64,000 nucleotides of DNA from Cohnella rhizoplanae (GTDB taxonomy: Bacteria; Bacillota; Bacilli; Paenibacillales; Paenibacillaceae): contig NZ_CAOJCN010000007.1 of NCBI RefSeq assembly GCF_948329515.1, positions 184,506-248,505 of the forward strand, read 5' to 3'. The notes beneath the pieces are model-generated. The model was not told the DNA's origin. It was given only the letters and a program-made list of their open reading frames with translations, and did not search any database. Shown piece after piece: positions 25,437 to 33,807 of this stretch. The position numbers and the translations under genes were made by a program. How positions within the stretch are numbered: position 1 is the stretch's first letter; every line of letters starts with the position of its first letter.

Positions 25437-26720
25437 ATGCCAACGATCGCGTTTATCGGTCTGGGCACGATGGGATTGCCGATGGCCGCCAACTTGCTGC
25501 GCAAGTCCTACGCCGTCGTCGTATACAACCGTTCGCCGGGCAAGGCAGGAGAACTGCTCGAGCTCGGGGCCGAGGAAGCCGACACGCCGCTCGCAGCGGC
25601 CCGGAACGCGGACGTCGTCGTGACGATGATCAGCAACGATGCGGCCGTTGAAGAAGTGTATTACGGCTCGGAGGGCGTGTTCGCCGGCCTCAAGCCCGGC
25701 ACGGTGCTGATCGACAGCAGCACCATCTCTCCCGCGCTGGCGCGCAGGCTCGCGCGCGATGCTGCCGACGCGTTCTGCGATTTCCTCGACGCGCCGGTGA
25801 CGGGGAGCAAGCCGGCCGCGATCGACGGCACCCTCCTGTTCATGGCCGGCGGCGACGCGCAGATCGTCGAGGATCAGAAGCCGCTGCTGCTGTCCATGGG
25901 ACGCGAGGTGCTGTACATGGGGCCGAGCGGCAGCGGCGCTGCGGCCAAGCTCGCGCACAATACGATCGTAGGCATCAATGCCGCAGGCTTGGTCGAAGGG
26001 ATGGCGATCGCGGCAAAAGCAGGGATCGACGCGTCCTCGTTCCTGCGCGTCGTCCAGGGCGGTGGCGCGGCGAGCAAGCAGGCGGAGCTCAAGGGCCGCA
26101 AGATCATCGAGCACGACTTCAGCGTCCAGTTCTCGCTGGCCCTGATGCTCAAGGATCTCAAGCTGTCGTCCGTGCTGACCGACGGCTTGGGCGTGCCGAC
26201 GCCGATGCTCGAGGCGTCCAAGAGCCTGTTCCAGGCGGGCGCCGCCGCGGGCTACGGCGAAGAGGATCTGGCCGCGCTCGCCAAGCTGTACGAGCAGTGG
26301 ATCGGCGGCCGGATCGGCGCAGATTCGCGCGCCGAAGCAGAGACCTCCGCGGCAGCCGAGACGACGGCCGCCGCGGAGTCGGAGTCCGACCGCCGCAAGC
26401 AGAAGCGCGTCGCCTTGAATATCCCGCTGATGATCTCGATCTATCAGTGGCAGGAGGCAGGCTCCTTCGCCGGCCAGAGCGTGGAGGCGGTGCTCAGCGA
26501 CGTCTCCGAGGACGGCTTGCAGATCGCCTCGTCGATACCGCTCGAGAAGGACATGTTCGTCGTCATCCATTTCCAGCAGGAGACCAGCCTGCCTCCGATG
26601 ACGGCCCGCATCATCCGGATCGAGCGCAAGGAAGGGCTCTTCCACTACGGCTGCCTGCTGTCGGGACTGGCCCTGTACCAGCGCCTGCAGCTCAAGGAAT
26701 ACATCGAATCGCACGGCTGA
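25437..26720 (+). CDS. Beta-hydroxyacid dehydrogenase (HIBADH/GLYR type) fused to a PilZ domain
   Basis: 427 residues. Residues 1-290 are a complete 3-hydroxyisobutyrate dehydrogenase-like enzyme: Rossmann motif GLGTMGLPMA (8-17), NRS at 31-33 hinting at NADP(H), substrate segment DAPVTGSKPAA (118-128) and catalytic Lys 171 in KLAHN. A low-complexity Ala/Glu/Ser linker (about 296-317) leads to a PilZ-like domain (318-427) with both halves of the cyclic-di-GMP motif: RxxxR (Arg 320-Arg 324) and DxSxxG (Asp 355, Ser 357, Gly 360). The frame is continuous through the junction with no stop or repeat. The start is the ATG after GGGAGGG; the longer frame from 25320 crosses the promoter. The family normally ends near residue 290-300, so this is a genuine extension. 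Substrate unknown. Confidence 0.85.
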   Translation: MPTIAFIGLGTMGLPMAANLLRKSYAVVVYNRSPGKAGELLELGAEEADTPLAAARNADVVVTMISNDAAVEEVYYGSEGVFAGLKPGTVLIDSSTISPALARRLARDAADAFCDFLDAPVTGSKPAAIDGTLLFMAGGDAQIVEDQKPLLLSMGREVLYMGPSGSGAAAKLAHNTIVGINAAGLVEGMAIAAKAGIDASSFLRVVQGGGAASKQAELKGRKIIEHDFSVQFSLALMLKDLKLSSVLTDGLGVPTPMLEASKSLFQAGAAAGYGEEDLAALAKLYEQWIGGRIGADSRAEAETSAAAETTAAAESESDRRKQKRVALNIPLMISIYQWQEAGSFAGQSVEAVLSDVSEDGLQIASSIPLEKDMFVVIHFQQETSLPPMTARIIRIERKEGLFHYGCLLSGLALYQRLQLKEYIESHG

Positions 26721-26749
26721 GCCGAATTAGGCTCGTCGACGGACTGCAT

Positions 26750-26794
26750 AAAAAAGCCTTCGAGCCGCATATCGCGGCATCGAAGGCTTTTTTT
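26750..26794. terminator. Bidirectional terminator
   Basis: AAAAAAGCCTTCGA pairs with TCGAAGGCTTTTTTT around an inner GCCGC/GCGGC stem. T runs exist on both strands, serving the dehydrogenase-PilZ gene and ppnP. Confidence 0.9.
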
Positions 26795-26805
26795 GCATCG
26801 TGCGA

Positions 26806-27123
26806 TTAGGCGTCCAGGTACGAGCAGACATAATCCGCGACCTGCGTCACCTTGAGCTTGAACTTGGCGTTCGCGGGCACGGTGAACTCGCCGGTGCCCG
26901 AGATCGAGATCCATTCGTCGCTGCCCGGCAGCTGAACGGTCAGTTCGCCCGCCAGAATCTCCATGACTTCCTTCTGGTCCGTGCCGAACTCGTATTCGCC
27001 CGGCAGCATGATGCCGAGCGTCTTGCGCGTGCCGTCCGCGAACTTCACGGTGCGGCTCGTCACCTTGCCGTCGAAATAAATGTTGGCTTGCTTGACGACG
27101 CTGACTTGATCGAATTGGGACAT
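26806..27123 (-). CDS. ppnP: Pyrimidine/purine nucleoside phosphorylase (PpnP family)
   Basis: 105 residues, the usual size of this single-cupin family (DUF1255, YaiE). Recognisable blocks are [33 protein letters not shown] and [16 protein letters not shown]. The family cleaves several nucleosides phosphorolytically. A GGAGG-like site precedes the ATG; the gene has its own terminator. Confidence 0.9.
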   Translation of the reverse strand: MSQFDQVSVVKQANIYFDGKVTSRTVKFADGTRKTLGIMLPGEYEFGTDQKEVMEILAGELTVQLPGSDEWISISGTGEFTVPANAKFKLKVTQVADYVCSYLDA

Positions 27124-27187
27124 GAATGATAGCCTCCTGCATCGAATGCGATGCTTCTATTATGCAAAGCGTTAACGCGTCCATGCC

Positions 27188-27227
27188 GCAGGAAAGCCGG
27201 CCGCCGTCTCGGGGCCGGCTCTCCTGC
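27188..27227 (-). terminator. Hairpin downstream of tkt
   Basis: Arms GCAGGAGAGCCGGCC and GGCCGGCTTTCCTGC pair over 15 bp with one G-U, 19 bp after the tkt stop. No T run follows on the minus strand, so terminator function is probable but not certain. Confidence 0.5.
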
Positions 27228-27245
27228 GCAAATCCGCATGTTACA

Positions 27246-29258
27246 TCAGATCAACTTGCGGAACTTCTCCACCACGTTCTCGACCGTAAAGCCGTATTCC
27301 TTGATCACGCGGTCGCCCGGCGCGGAAGCCCCGAACGTGGAGATGCCCAGCACCGCGCCGCCGTCGCCGACGTAGCGCTCCCAGCCGAACGGCGATGCCA
27401 TCTCGATGGCAAGACGCGCCTTGACGCCCTTCGGCAGCACGCTCTCGCGGTATTCGGCGGATTGGGCTTCGAACAGATCCCAGCTCGGCAGGCTCACGAC
27501 GCGGACGTGGATGCCTTGCTCGGCGAGCGCCTTCTGGGAGGCGACAGCGAGCTGGACCTCGGAGCCCGTGGCGATCAGGATGCCCTGCTCTTCGCCGGCA
27601 GCCTCGGACAGCACGTAACCGCCCTTTTTGATACCCTCCCGGGCGAGCTCGGCCGAGCCCTCGAGGATCGGCAGGTTCTGACGCGTCAGGACGAGGGCTA
27701 CCGGGTTGCCGGTATTCTCAAGCGCGTAAGCCCATGCGGCGGAGGTCTCGTTGCCGTCGGCCGGACGCAGCACGGTCAGGCCGGGAATGACGCGGATCGA
27801 AGCGAGCTGCTCGATCGGCTCGTGCGTCGGTCCGTCTTCGCCGACCGCGATCGAATCGTGGGTCAGGACGTAGACGACCGGCTGTCCCATGATCGACGCG
27901 AGGCGCACGGCCGGACGCAGATAGTCCGTGAAGACGAAAAACGTGCCGCCGTATACGCGCAAGCCGCCGTGCAGCGAGATGCCGTTCATCGCAGCGGCCA
28001 TGCCGAATTCGCGCACGCCGAAGTAGATGTTGCGGCCGCTGTAGTCTTCGGCATGATATACCGGGAGTCCCTTCAAGTGCGTCATCGTGGAGCTCTCCAG
28101 GTCGGCGGAGCCGCCCACGAGGTTCGGCACGTTTTTGGCGAGGCCGTTCAGGGCGTTGCCCGAAGCGACGCGCGTCGAGACCGGCTTGTCCTCGGTCGTG
28201 TACTTCGGCAGGTCTGCGTCCCACCCTGCCGGCAGCTTGCGCGCCAGCGCGTCCTCGAACTGTTGCGCCAGCTCGGGGTAAGCCGCCTTATACTTGCCGA
28301 ACAGCTCTTCCCAAGCGGCATACGCCTGCTCGCCGCGGCTCTTGACCTCGGCGAAGTGCGCGCGCACTTCGTCGGGCACGAAAAATTCCGGGTGATCCCA
28401 ATCGTAAAACGACTTCGTCAGCTTGGCTTCTTCCGTGCCGAGCGGCGAACCGTGCGGGCCGGCATGGCCGCCCTTGCCGCCCTTGTTCGGAGAGCCGTAG
28501 CCGATGACGGTCTTCACCTCGATCAGCGTCGGCTTGCGCGTCTCGGCCTGCGCCTCGGCGATCGCCTTGCTCAGCGCGTCCAGGTCGTTGCCGTCTTCCA
28601 CGCGCAGCACCTGCCAGCCGTAGCCGTCGAAGCGCTTGGCCACGGACTCGGAGAAGGACAGGGACAGCTCGCCGTCAAGCGAGATATCGTTGGAATCGTA
28701 CAGGAGGACCAGCTTGCCCAGCTGCAGATGGCCCGCCAGCGAAGCGGATTCGGAGGAGATGCCCTCGGACAGATCGCCGTCGCCGCAGATCGAATACGTG
28801 AAGTGGTTGATCAGTTCGTAGCCTTCGCGGTTGTATGTAGCCGACAGCTGGGCTTCCGCCATCGCCATGCCGACCGCCATCGCGATGCCTTGCCCGAGCG
28901 GACCGGTCGTCGCGTCGACGCCCGCCGTATGGCCGAATTCCGGATGCCCCGGCGTCTTCGAGCCCCATTGGCGGAAGTTCTGCAGCTCTTCGATCGGCAG
29001 ATCGTAGCCGGAGAGGTGCAGCAGTGAATACAAGAGCATGGAGCCGTGTCCCGCGGACAGGACGAAGCGGTCGCGGTCGATCCAGCTCGGTTGGGAAGGG
29101 TTATGCTTCATCGACTTCGCGAAGAGCTGGTATCCCATCGGCGCGGCGCCCATCGGCATGCCCGGATGTCCCGACTTGGCCTTCTCGATCGCGTCGATGG
29201 CGAGCGTGCGGATCGTCGTCACGGAGAGCTGATCAATCGTCTTGGCGTTTGCTGTCAT
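27246..29258 (-). CDS. tkt: Transketolase
   Basis: 670 residues, typical length. It transfers two-carbon units in the pentose phosphate pathway using thiamine diphosphate and Mg. Signature near the N-terminus ([20 protein letters not shown]), ThDP motif GDGDLSEG...LYDSNDIS, and the central transketolase signature with [23 protein letters not shown] precedes the ATG. The 29259-29462 gap holds a TACAAT box about 100 bp upstream on the minus strand without a clear -35 partner. Confidence 0.97.
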   Translation of the reverse strand: MTANAKTIDQLSVTTIRTLAIDAIEKAKSGHPGMPMGAAPMGYQLFAKSMKHNPSQPSWIDRDRFVLSAGHGSMLLYSLLHLSGYDLPIEELQNFRQWGSKTPGHPEFGHTAGVDATTGPLGQGIAMAVGMAMAEAQLSATYNREGYELINHFTYSICGDGDLSEGISSESASLAGHLQLGKLVLLYDSNDISLDGELSLSFSESVAKRFDGYGWQVLRVEDGNDLDALSKAIAEAQAETRKPTLIEVKTVIGYGSPNKGGKGGHAGPHGSPLGTEEAKLTKSFYDWDHPEFFVPDEVRAHFAEVKSRGEQAYAAWEELFGKYKAAYPELAQQFEDALARKLPAGWDADLPKYTTEDKPVSTRVASGNALNGLAKNVPNLVGGSADLESSTMTHLKGLPVYHAEDYSGRNIYFGVREFGMAAAMNGISLHGGLRVYGGTFFVFTDYLRPAVRLASIMGQPVVYVLTHDSIAVGEDGPTHEPIEQLASIRVIPGLTVLRPADGNETSAAWAYALENTGNPVALVLTRQNLPILEGSAELAREGIKKGGYVLSEAAGEEQGILIATGSEVQLAVASQKALAEQGIHVRVVSLPSWDLFEAQSAEYRESVLPKGVKARLAIEMASPFGWERYVGDGGAVLGISTFGASAPGDRVIKEYGFTVENVVEKFRKLI

Positions 29259-29462
29259 TATGAAAAAACGACCTCCTTTATCTGCGTTGTTGCGTGATTA
29301 AGAGTTAAATGCGTTAATCCGTTAAATCGGCGCAGTTCGGCCTTGCCTATTGTATCATGGGGGTAGTCCGTTTGCCAGATTGCTTGTACGGACAAGCTGT
29401 CCGCGCTTGATGCTTATCGTCCGCCGCTCTGCGCAAGATTATCCATGCTCCGCAAGACGCTT

Positions 29463-30365
29463 TTAAATGAAGGCTACGGTCTTGTTCTGGTAGACGACCA
29501 AGCGGTCCTCGATATGCCACTTCACGGCTCTGGCCAGCACGATGCGCTCGATATGCCTTCCCATGCGCCTCAGCTCTTCGACGTTGTTCCGGTGGCTGAC
29601 CCGCTGTACGTCCTGCTCGATGATCGGGCCCGCGTCGAGCTCGGCCGTCACGTAGTGCGCCGTCGCGCCGATCAGCTTGACGCCGCGGTCGTAGGCTTGA
29701 TGGTAGGGCTTGCCGCCGACGAACGCCGGCAGGAAGGAATGGTGGATATTGATGATCCGGTTCGTGAAGTGCTCGATGAACTTCGGCGTGATGATCTGCA
29801 TGTACCGGGCGAGAATAACCAGGTCCACCTTGCCGGCGGTCAGCTCCAGCTGACGCTTCTCCGCCTCCGCCTTCGTCTCGGCGGTGACCGGGATATGGTG
29901 GAACGGGATGCCGAACGATTCGACGAGTCCGCGCATGTCGTTATGGTTGCTGACGACCATGCTGATCTCGGCGTCGAGATCGCCGGCCTGCCATTGCCAG
30001 AGCAGCTCGAGCAGGCAGTGATCCTCGCGGGATACGAAGATCGCGAGGCGCTTGCGCCGCAAGGCGCGATACACGCTCCAGCGCATCTCGAAGCGGTCGG
30101 CGATCCGGGCGAAGTCCTCTTGCAGCGCGGGCAGGTTCTGCTCCAGGCCGGCAAGGTCGAAGGCGATGCGCATGAAAAACATGCCGCTCTCCGGATCGGT
30201 CGTGTATTGGTCCGACTGCAGGATGTTCGCGCCCTGCTCGTACAGGAACTGCGAGACTGCGGCGACGATGCCCGGCCGGTCGGGGCAGGAGATAAGCATC
30301 CGGGCGCGGTTCGCGTTCTCCTCGCGGCCCTTGCTGTCCTGCGGTTGATAGACGTTCTGGGTCAT
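29463..30365 (-). CDS. purU: Formyltetrahydrofolate deformylase
   Basis: 300 residues. An N-terminal ACT domain (RMLISCPDRPGIVAAVSQFL) is followed by a formyltransferase-like hydrolase domain with NIHHSFLPAFVGGKPYHQAY and GATAHYVTAELDAGPIIEQD. The enzyme releases formate from 10-formyl-THF, balancing the one-carbon pool. GAGG lies 8 nt before the ATG. It is co-directional with nfo, 69 bp apart. Confidence 0.94.
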   Translation of the reverse strand: MTQNVYQPQDSKGREENANRARMLISCPDRPGIVAAVSQFLYEQGANILQSDQYTTDPESGMFFMRIAFDLAGLEQNLPALQEDFARIADRFEMRWSVYRALRRKRLAIFVSREDHCLLELLWQWQAGDLDAEISMVVSNHNDMRGLVESFGIPFHHIPVTAETKAEAEKRQLELTAGKVDLVILARYMQIITPKFIEHFTNRIINIHHSFLPAFVGGKPYHQAYDRGVKLIGATAHYVTAELDAGPIIEQDVQRVSHRNNVEELRRMGRHIERIVLARAVKWHIEDRLVVYQNKTVAFI

Positions 30366-30434
30366 GACGGGTTCCTCTGCCTCTCTATCGGAAACTTCGC
30401 TGTTCTGACTCGAATTGCCAGATCCTTCTCTGCA

Positions 30435-31565
30435 TTATACTTTAGCCAACCATTCCCTGCCCGCCAGATACACGGTGAGACGTTGGTTGATCGCTTCTTC
30501 GCTGTAATCGCCGGACAGCACGCGATGCTCGGCGGCCAGATCGTACAGGCGTTCCAGCGGCTCGCGCGGATCGGCCTTGCGCGCCTTGGCGTCGGACTTC
30601 AGCAGCTCCCAGGTATTGAGCACGAAGGAACGGTGGTCGATATCCTGCTTGGAGAAGAAGTGATGCAAACGCTCCACGTCCTCGAGGAATTCGCCGCCGA
30701 ACCGCAGGTCGACCTCGCCGCGCAGCAGCGCGATCTCCGCCTCGTACATCGGGCGCTCCTTGCCGGCTTTTTTGCCGATCCACGGCGTTTCGAGAATGAA
30801 CGGCTTGGCGGCGAGGGCAGGATGGCTCACGACGTTGTTGATCGCATCGTAACCGATCCAGCCGGAGCCGACCGGCGTGTGACGGTCTTTGCCCGCGCCG
30901 CGCGGGTTTTTGCTGTCGTTGAGATGGACGACCGCGATGCGGTCGAGCCCGACCGTGCGGTCGAACGACTGCAGGACGCCGTCCAGGTCGTCCACGATGT
31001 CATAGCCAGCGTCGTGCACGTGGCAGGTGTCGAGGCAGACCGTAAGGCGATGGTTGTCATGCACCTTTTCGATGATGGAGGCCAGTTCCTCGAAGCTGCG
31101 GCCGATCTCGGTCCCCTTGCCGGCCATCGTCTCAAGCGCGATATTAACGTTCGTGTGCTTGGTCGCGTCCAGCACCTCGTTCAGCCCTTCGGCGATGCGG
31201 GCGATGCCGTACTCCGGATCCTTCTCCGTGTACGCGCCCGGGTGCAGCACGATATTATTCACGCCGATGGCGTCCGTGCGGCGCACTTCCTCCTGAAGGA
31301 AGTTTACCGCCAGCTCGAACGTATCTTCCTTATAAGAACCGAGGTTGACGATATACGGCGCGTGGACGACGATCTCGCCGATCCCGGCCTCCGCCATCGC
31401 TTCCCTTCCCTCGGGAATGTACAGGCTCTCGATGGGCTTGCGCCTCGTATTCTGCGGGGCTCCGGTGTAGATCATGAACGAGCTGGAGCCATAGGACTTG
31501 GCTTCATCCGTCGCCGTCAGCAATCCCTTGTCCGAAAAGGACACGTGGGAACCGATCTTCAGCAT
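30435..31565 (-). CDS. nfo: Endonuclease IV with a C-terminal extension
   Basis: 376 residues. The N-terminal part is a standard AP endonuclease of base-excision repair: zinc ligands in [50 protein letters not shown] and [18 protein letters not shown]. The usual fold ends near residue 282; about 90 further residues follow, rich in charged helices ([20 protein letters not shown] onward). I start at the ATG after GGAGAGGAG, giving [10 protein letters not shown]; the longer frame from 31625 has no ribosome site. The extension may be lineage-specific; no function is assignable. Confidence 0.92.
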   Translation of the reverse strand: MLKIGSHVSFSDKGLLTATDEAKSYGSSSFMIYTGAPQNTRRKPIESLYIPEGREAMAEAGIGEIVVHAPYIVNLGSYKEDTFELAVNFLQEEVRRTDAIGVNNIVLHPGAYTEKDPEYGIARIAEGLNEVLDATKHTNVNIALETMAGKGTEIGRSFEELASIIEKVHDNHRLTVCLDTCHVHDAGYDIVDDLDGVLQSFDRTVGLDRIAVVHLNDSKNPRGAGKDRHTPVGSGWIGYDAINNVVSHPALAAKPFILETPWIGKKAGKERPMYEAEIALLRGEVDLRFGGEFLEDVERLHHFFSKQDIDHRSFVLNTWELLKSDAKARKADPREPLERLYDLAAEHRVLSGDYSEEAINQRLTVYLAGREWLAKV

Positions 31566-31867
31566 GGCCTTACTCCTCTCCGTCTGCGGCGCCCTGCGAT
31601 GCCCGGGGCCGTCCATTGAAATCACACCCTATTGTAGCGCGAACCTCGAAATAAATCTAGAAGACGAGAGACGGGAAATAGAGCGGGCGAGCGTTGCGGA
31701 CAATGGCTCCGGCCGTGCGCCGCCGCTGTTGGAAAATCCGCCTAAGCGTGCGTCTCGAGCGCGCAGCAACGGGCGATAATAGTAAAAGCGAACCGATAGG
31801 GAACGATCTCGCAAAAGCGGACAAACTTCTGGAAATACGATATAATTTCGTAAGCGAGGTGACTTTT
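31566..31867. other. 302-bp divergent intergenic region
   Basis: Between nfo (left) and the YneK-like gene (right). It holds a TACAAT box for nfo (31631-31636, minus strand, weak -35) and the rightward promoter listed separately. I see no convincing ORF or structured RNA in the middle. Confidence 0.5.
31818..31846 (+). promoter_or_regulatory. Promoter of the YneK-like gene
   Basis: CGGACA (31818-31823) and a perfect TATAAT (31841-31846) are 17 bp apart, 22 bp before the ATG. Confidence 0.5.
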
Positions 31868-32341
31868 ATGATGAAATCCAGTCCCGATTGGTTTATGTAC
31901 TTTATTGCGTTTTGGGGCATCGTCCTGGTCGTTTTCATGAGCATCGGCGGCTTTTTCATGTTTCGCAAGTTTCTGAAGGTGCTGCCCAAGGCGGACGGCA
32001 AATCCAAGCTCGACTGGCAGAACCATTGGGTGGAGCTCAGCCGTCCGCTGTGGAACGAGGAATCCAAGGCGATGCTGGACAAGCTTGCCTCTCCCGTCCC
32101 GAACGCCTTCCGCGATATCGCCAAGCATTCGATCGCGGCGAAGATCGGACAGCTGGCCGTCGAGAGCGGCGAAGGGAAAGTGACGCAGGAGCACTGCATC
32201 AAAGGCTATATTTTGGCGACGCCGAAGCGCGATCACGCCTTTCTGATCAGCTTCCTGGACAGCAACGGCATCGATTACGCGCCCTACAAGCATCTGCTCG
32301 ATACGGAAAAAACGAAACCTTTGGCACCTCCTGTCGTCTAA
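31868..32341 (+). CDS. YneK-like membrane protein (DUF2621)
   Basis: 157 residues with one N-terminal membrane helix (WFMYFIAFWGIVLVVFMSIG) and a soluble domain beginning FRKFLKVLPKADGKSKLDWQ. Length and blocks such as LYEE/NEESKAMLDKLASPVPNAFRDIA and CIKGYILATPKRDH agree with the DUF2621 family of spore-formers; function unknown. The start follows GAGGTG by 6 nt. The next gene is a small lipoprotein on the same strand, 58 bp away. Confidence 0.75.
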   Translation: MMKSSPDWFMYFIAFWGIVLVVFMSIGGFFMFRKFLKVLPKADGKSKLDWQNHWVELSRPLWNEESKAMLDKLASPVPNAFRDIAKHSIAAKIGQLAVESGEGKVTQEHCIKGYILATPKRDHAFLISFLDSNGIDYAPYKHLLDTEKTKPLAPPVV

Positions 32342-32399
32342 CCTAAGTAGCGGAACTTCCAGACAGGGAGCCGCACTTCAGTTCGGAGGTGGTCTCGGT

Positions 32400-32870
32400 A
32401 TGTTCAATCAACTGAATCGATACGGAAAAAATTCGGCCTGGGCCGTCGCCGTGTTGGCCATGCTGCTCACGGGCGCTGGCTGCAGCAACGACAAAAACGG
32501 AAGCGAATCTTCCCCTGCGTCCAGCGTATCCGCATCGGCTTCTGCGTCTCCATCAACGTCGCCCGAAGCCTCTCCCTCTTCTTCGGCACAGCCTGAAGGC
32601 AGCGCGGCTGCATCGCCTACGGCGACTCCATCGGGAGAGCAGCAGGAAAAAGAGTCGACCGGCACGTACAACGGCCAGATCGACAATCATTCGATCGAGA
32701 TCGAGAGCGCCGACGGCGTGCGGGCGTATCAGATCGACGATGAGATATCGGACAAGCTATCATCCTGGGACGACAGCATCAAGGTAAAGTTCAAGTACAA
32801 GATCAATGAGATCAAAGGCGATAACGAGACGATCGAGCAGTACGTCATTACCTCGATCGACAAGCAATAA
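32400..32870 (+). CDS. Small lipoprotein with Ser/Ala/Pro-rich tether
   Basis: 156 residues. Signal peptide with lipobox LTGAGC, about 50 residues of Ser/Ala/Pro low complexity (SASASASPSTSPEASPSSSA), then a compact domain of about 70 residues (STGTYNGQIDNHSIEIESAD onward). GGAGG precedes the ATG. It resembles small Paenibacillus surface lipoproteins of unknown function; the tether suggests it spans the cell wall. Confidence 0.8.
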   Translation: MFNQLNRYGKNSAWAVAVLAMLLTGAGCSNDKNGSESSPASSVSASASASPSTSPEASPSSSAQPEGSAAASPTATPSGEQQEKESTGTYNGQIDNHSIEIESADGVRAYQIDDEISDKLSSWDDSIKVKFKYKINEIKGDNETIEQYVITSIDKQ

Positions 32871-32891
32871 GCCTAATGAAGAGGTGAGACC

Positions 32892-33806
32892 ATGCGAACA
32901 GCGCTTTGCGGCGGCACCGGATTTATCGGTTCGGCGTTGGCCGAAGCTCTCTCCGCGCGCGGAGACGAAGTATGGATCATTACCCGGAGCAAGCCTGCGG
33001 CACCTGCCGCAGGCTTGCTTTATGCGACTTGGGACGAGTGGCAAGCCGCGCCGGATCTGACGGGCCCGCTCGACGCGATCGTCAACCTGAGCGGAGAGAG
33101 CATCGGCCGCAGATGGACGCGCGAGGCCAAGCGGCGCATCGTATCCTCCCGACAGGATGCGGCCGCGCGCATCGCGGGCATCGTCGGCCGCATGCAGCAT
33201 GCTCCTGCAACGCTCGTCAACGCCTCGGCCATCTCGGTATACGGTCATGCAGAGTCGAGCGGCGGACGGTACCCGGCTCCATCGGACGAGGGCGCACCGG
33301 CGTCCCGCTCCGACTTTTTGAGCGAGACGATCGTGCAATGGGAAAATGCAGCCGACCGCATCCCCGTCGGCCGGATCGTCAAGCTGCGAATCGGGCTCGC
33401 CTTGGGGAAAAGCGGCGGATCCTACCCGATGCTCAGCCTGCCTACCAAGCTGTACGCGGGCGGCCGGCTCGGTTCAGGCAGGCAGGGCATGCCCTGGATT
33501 CATATCGACGACATCGTCGGCCTCATCCTGCTCTGCCTGGATACGCCAGCCATATCCGGTCCTGTCAACGCGGTCGCGCCGGAGACGGTCGATAATGACG
33601 CCTTCGGCAGAGTCTTAGCCAAGGTCCTACGCCGCCCTTATTGGCTTCACGCGCCGGCCTGGGCGATCCGCGCCGCGCTCGGCGAGATGTCCGCGCTGCT
33701 GCTCACCGGACAGTTCGCGGTGCCGCGCAAGGCGCTGGGGCACGGCTACGAATTTCGTTTCCCTCGGCTCGCCGAGGCGCTTAGGGATATAGAAGGCCAA
33801 GCTTAA
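32892..33806 (+). CDS. TIGR01777 family SDR-like epimerase
   Basis: 304 residues. An NAD(P) Rossmann motif GGTGFIGSALAEAL (8-21), a LSGESIGRRWT block and the C-terminal DUF1731 domain (RKALGHGYEFRFPRLAEALRDI) mark the YfcH/TIGR01777 family of nucleotide-sugar-epimerase-like proteins with unknown substrate. GAGGTGAGACC precedes the ATG. It ends one base from the convergent FHA gene. Confidence 0.9.
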   Translation: MRTALCGGTGFIGSALAEALSARGDEVWIITRSKPAAPAAGLLYATWDEWQAAPDLTGPLDAIVNLSGESIGRRWTREAKRRIVSSRQDAAARIAGIVGRMQHAPATLVNASAISVYGHAESSGGRYPAPSDEGAPASRSDFLSETIVQWENAADRIPVGRIVKLRIGLALGKSGGSYPMLSLPTKLYAGGRLGSGRQGMPWIHIDDIVGLILLCLDTPAISGPVNAVAPETVDNDAFGRVLAKVLRRPYWLHAPAWAIRAALGEMSALLLTGQFAVPRKALGHGYEFRFPRLAEALRDIEGQA

Positions 33807-33807
33807 C

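Noticed and set aside
26719..26734. Small GAGCC/GGCTC hairpin after the dehydrogenase-PilZ gene
   Set aside because: 5-bp stem with no T run, and the strong terminator at 26750-26794 follows immediately.
29370..29400. CGGACA/TGTCCG hairpin upstream of tkt
   Set aside because: Short stem with no T tract and no riboswitch-like neighbours; likely chance in GC-rich DNA.
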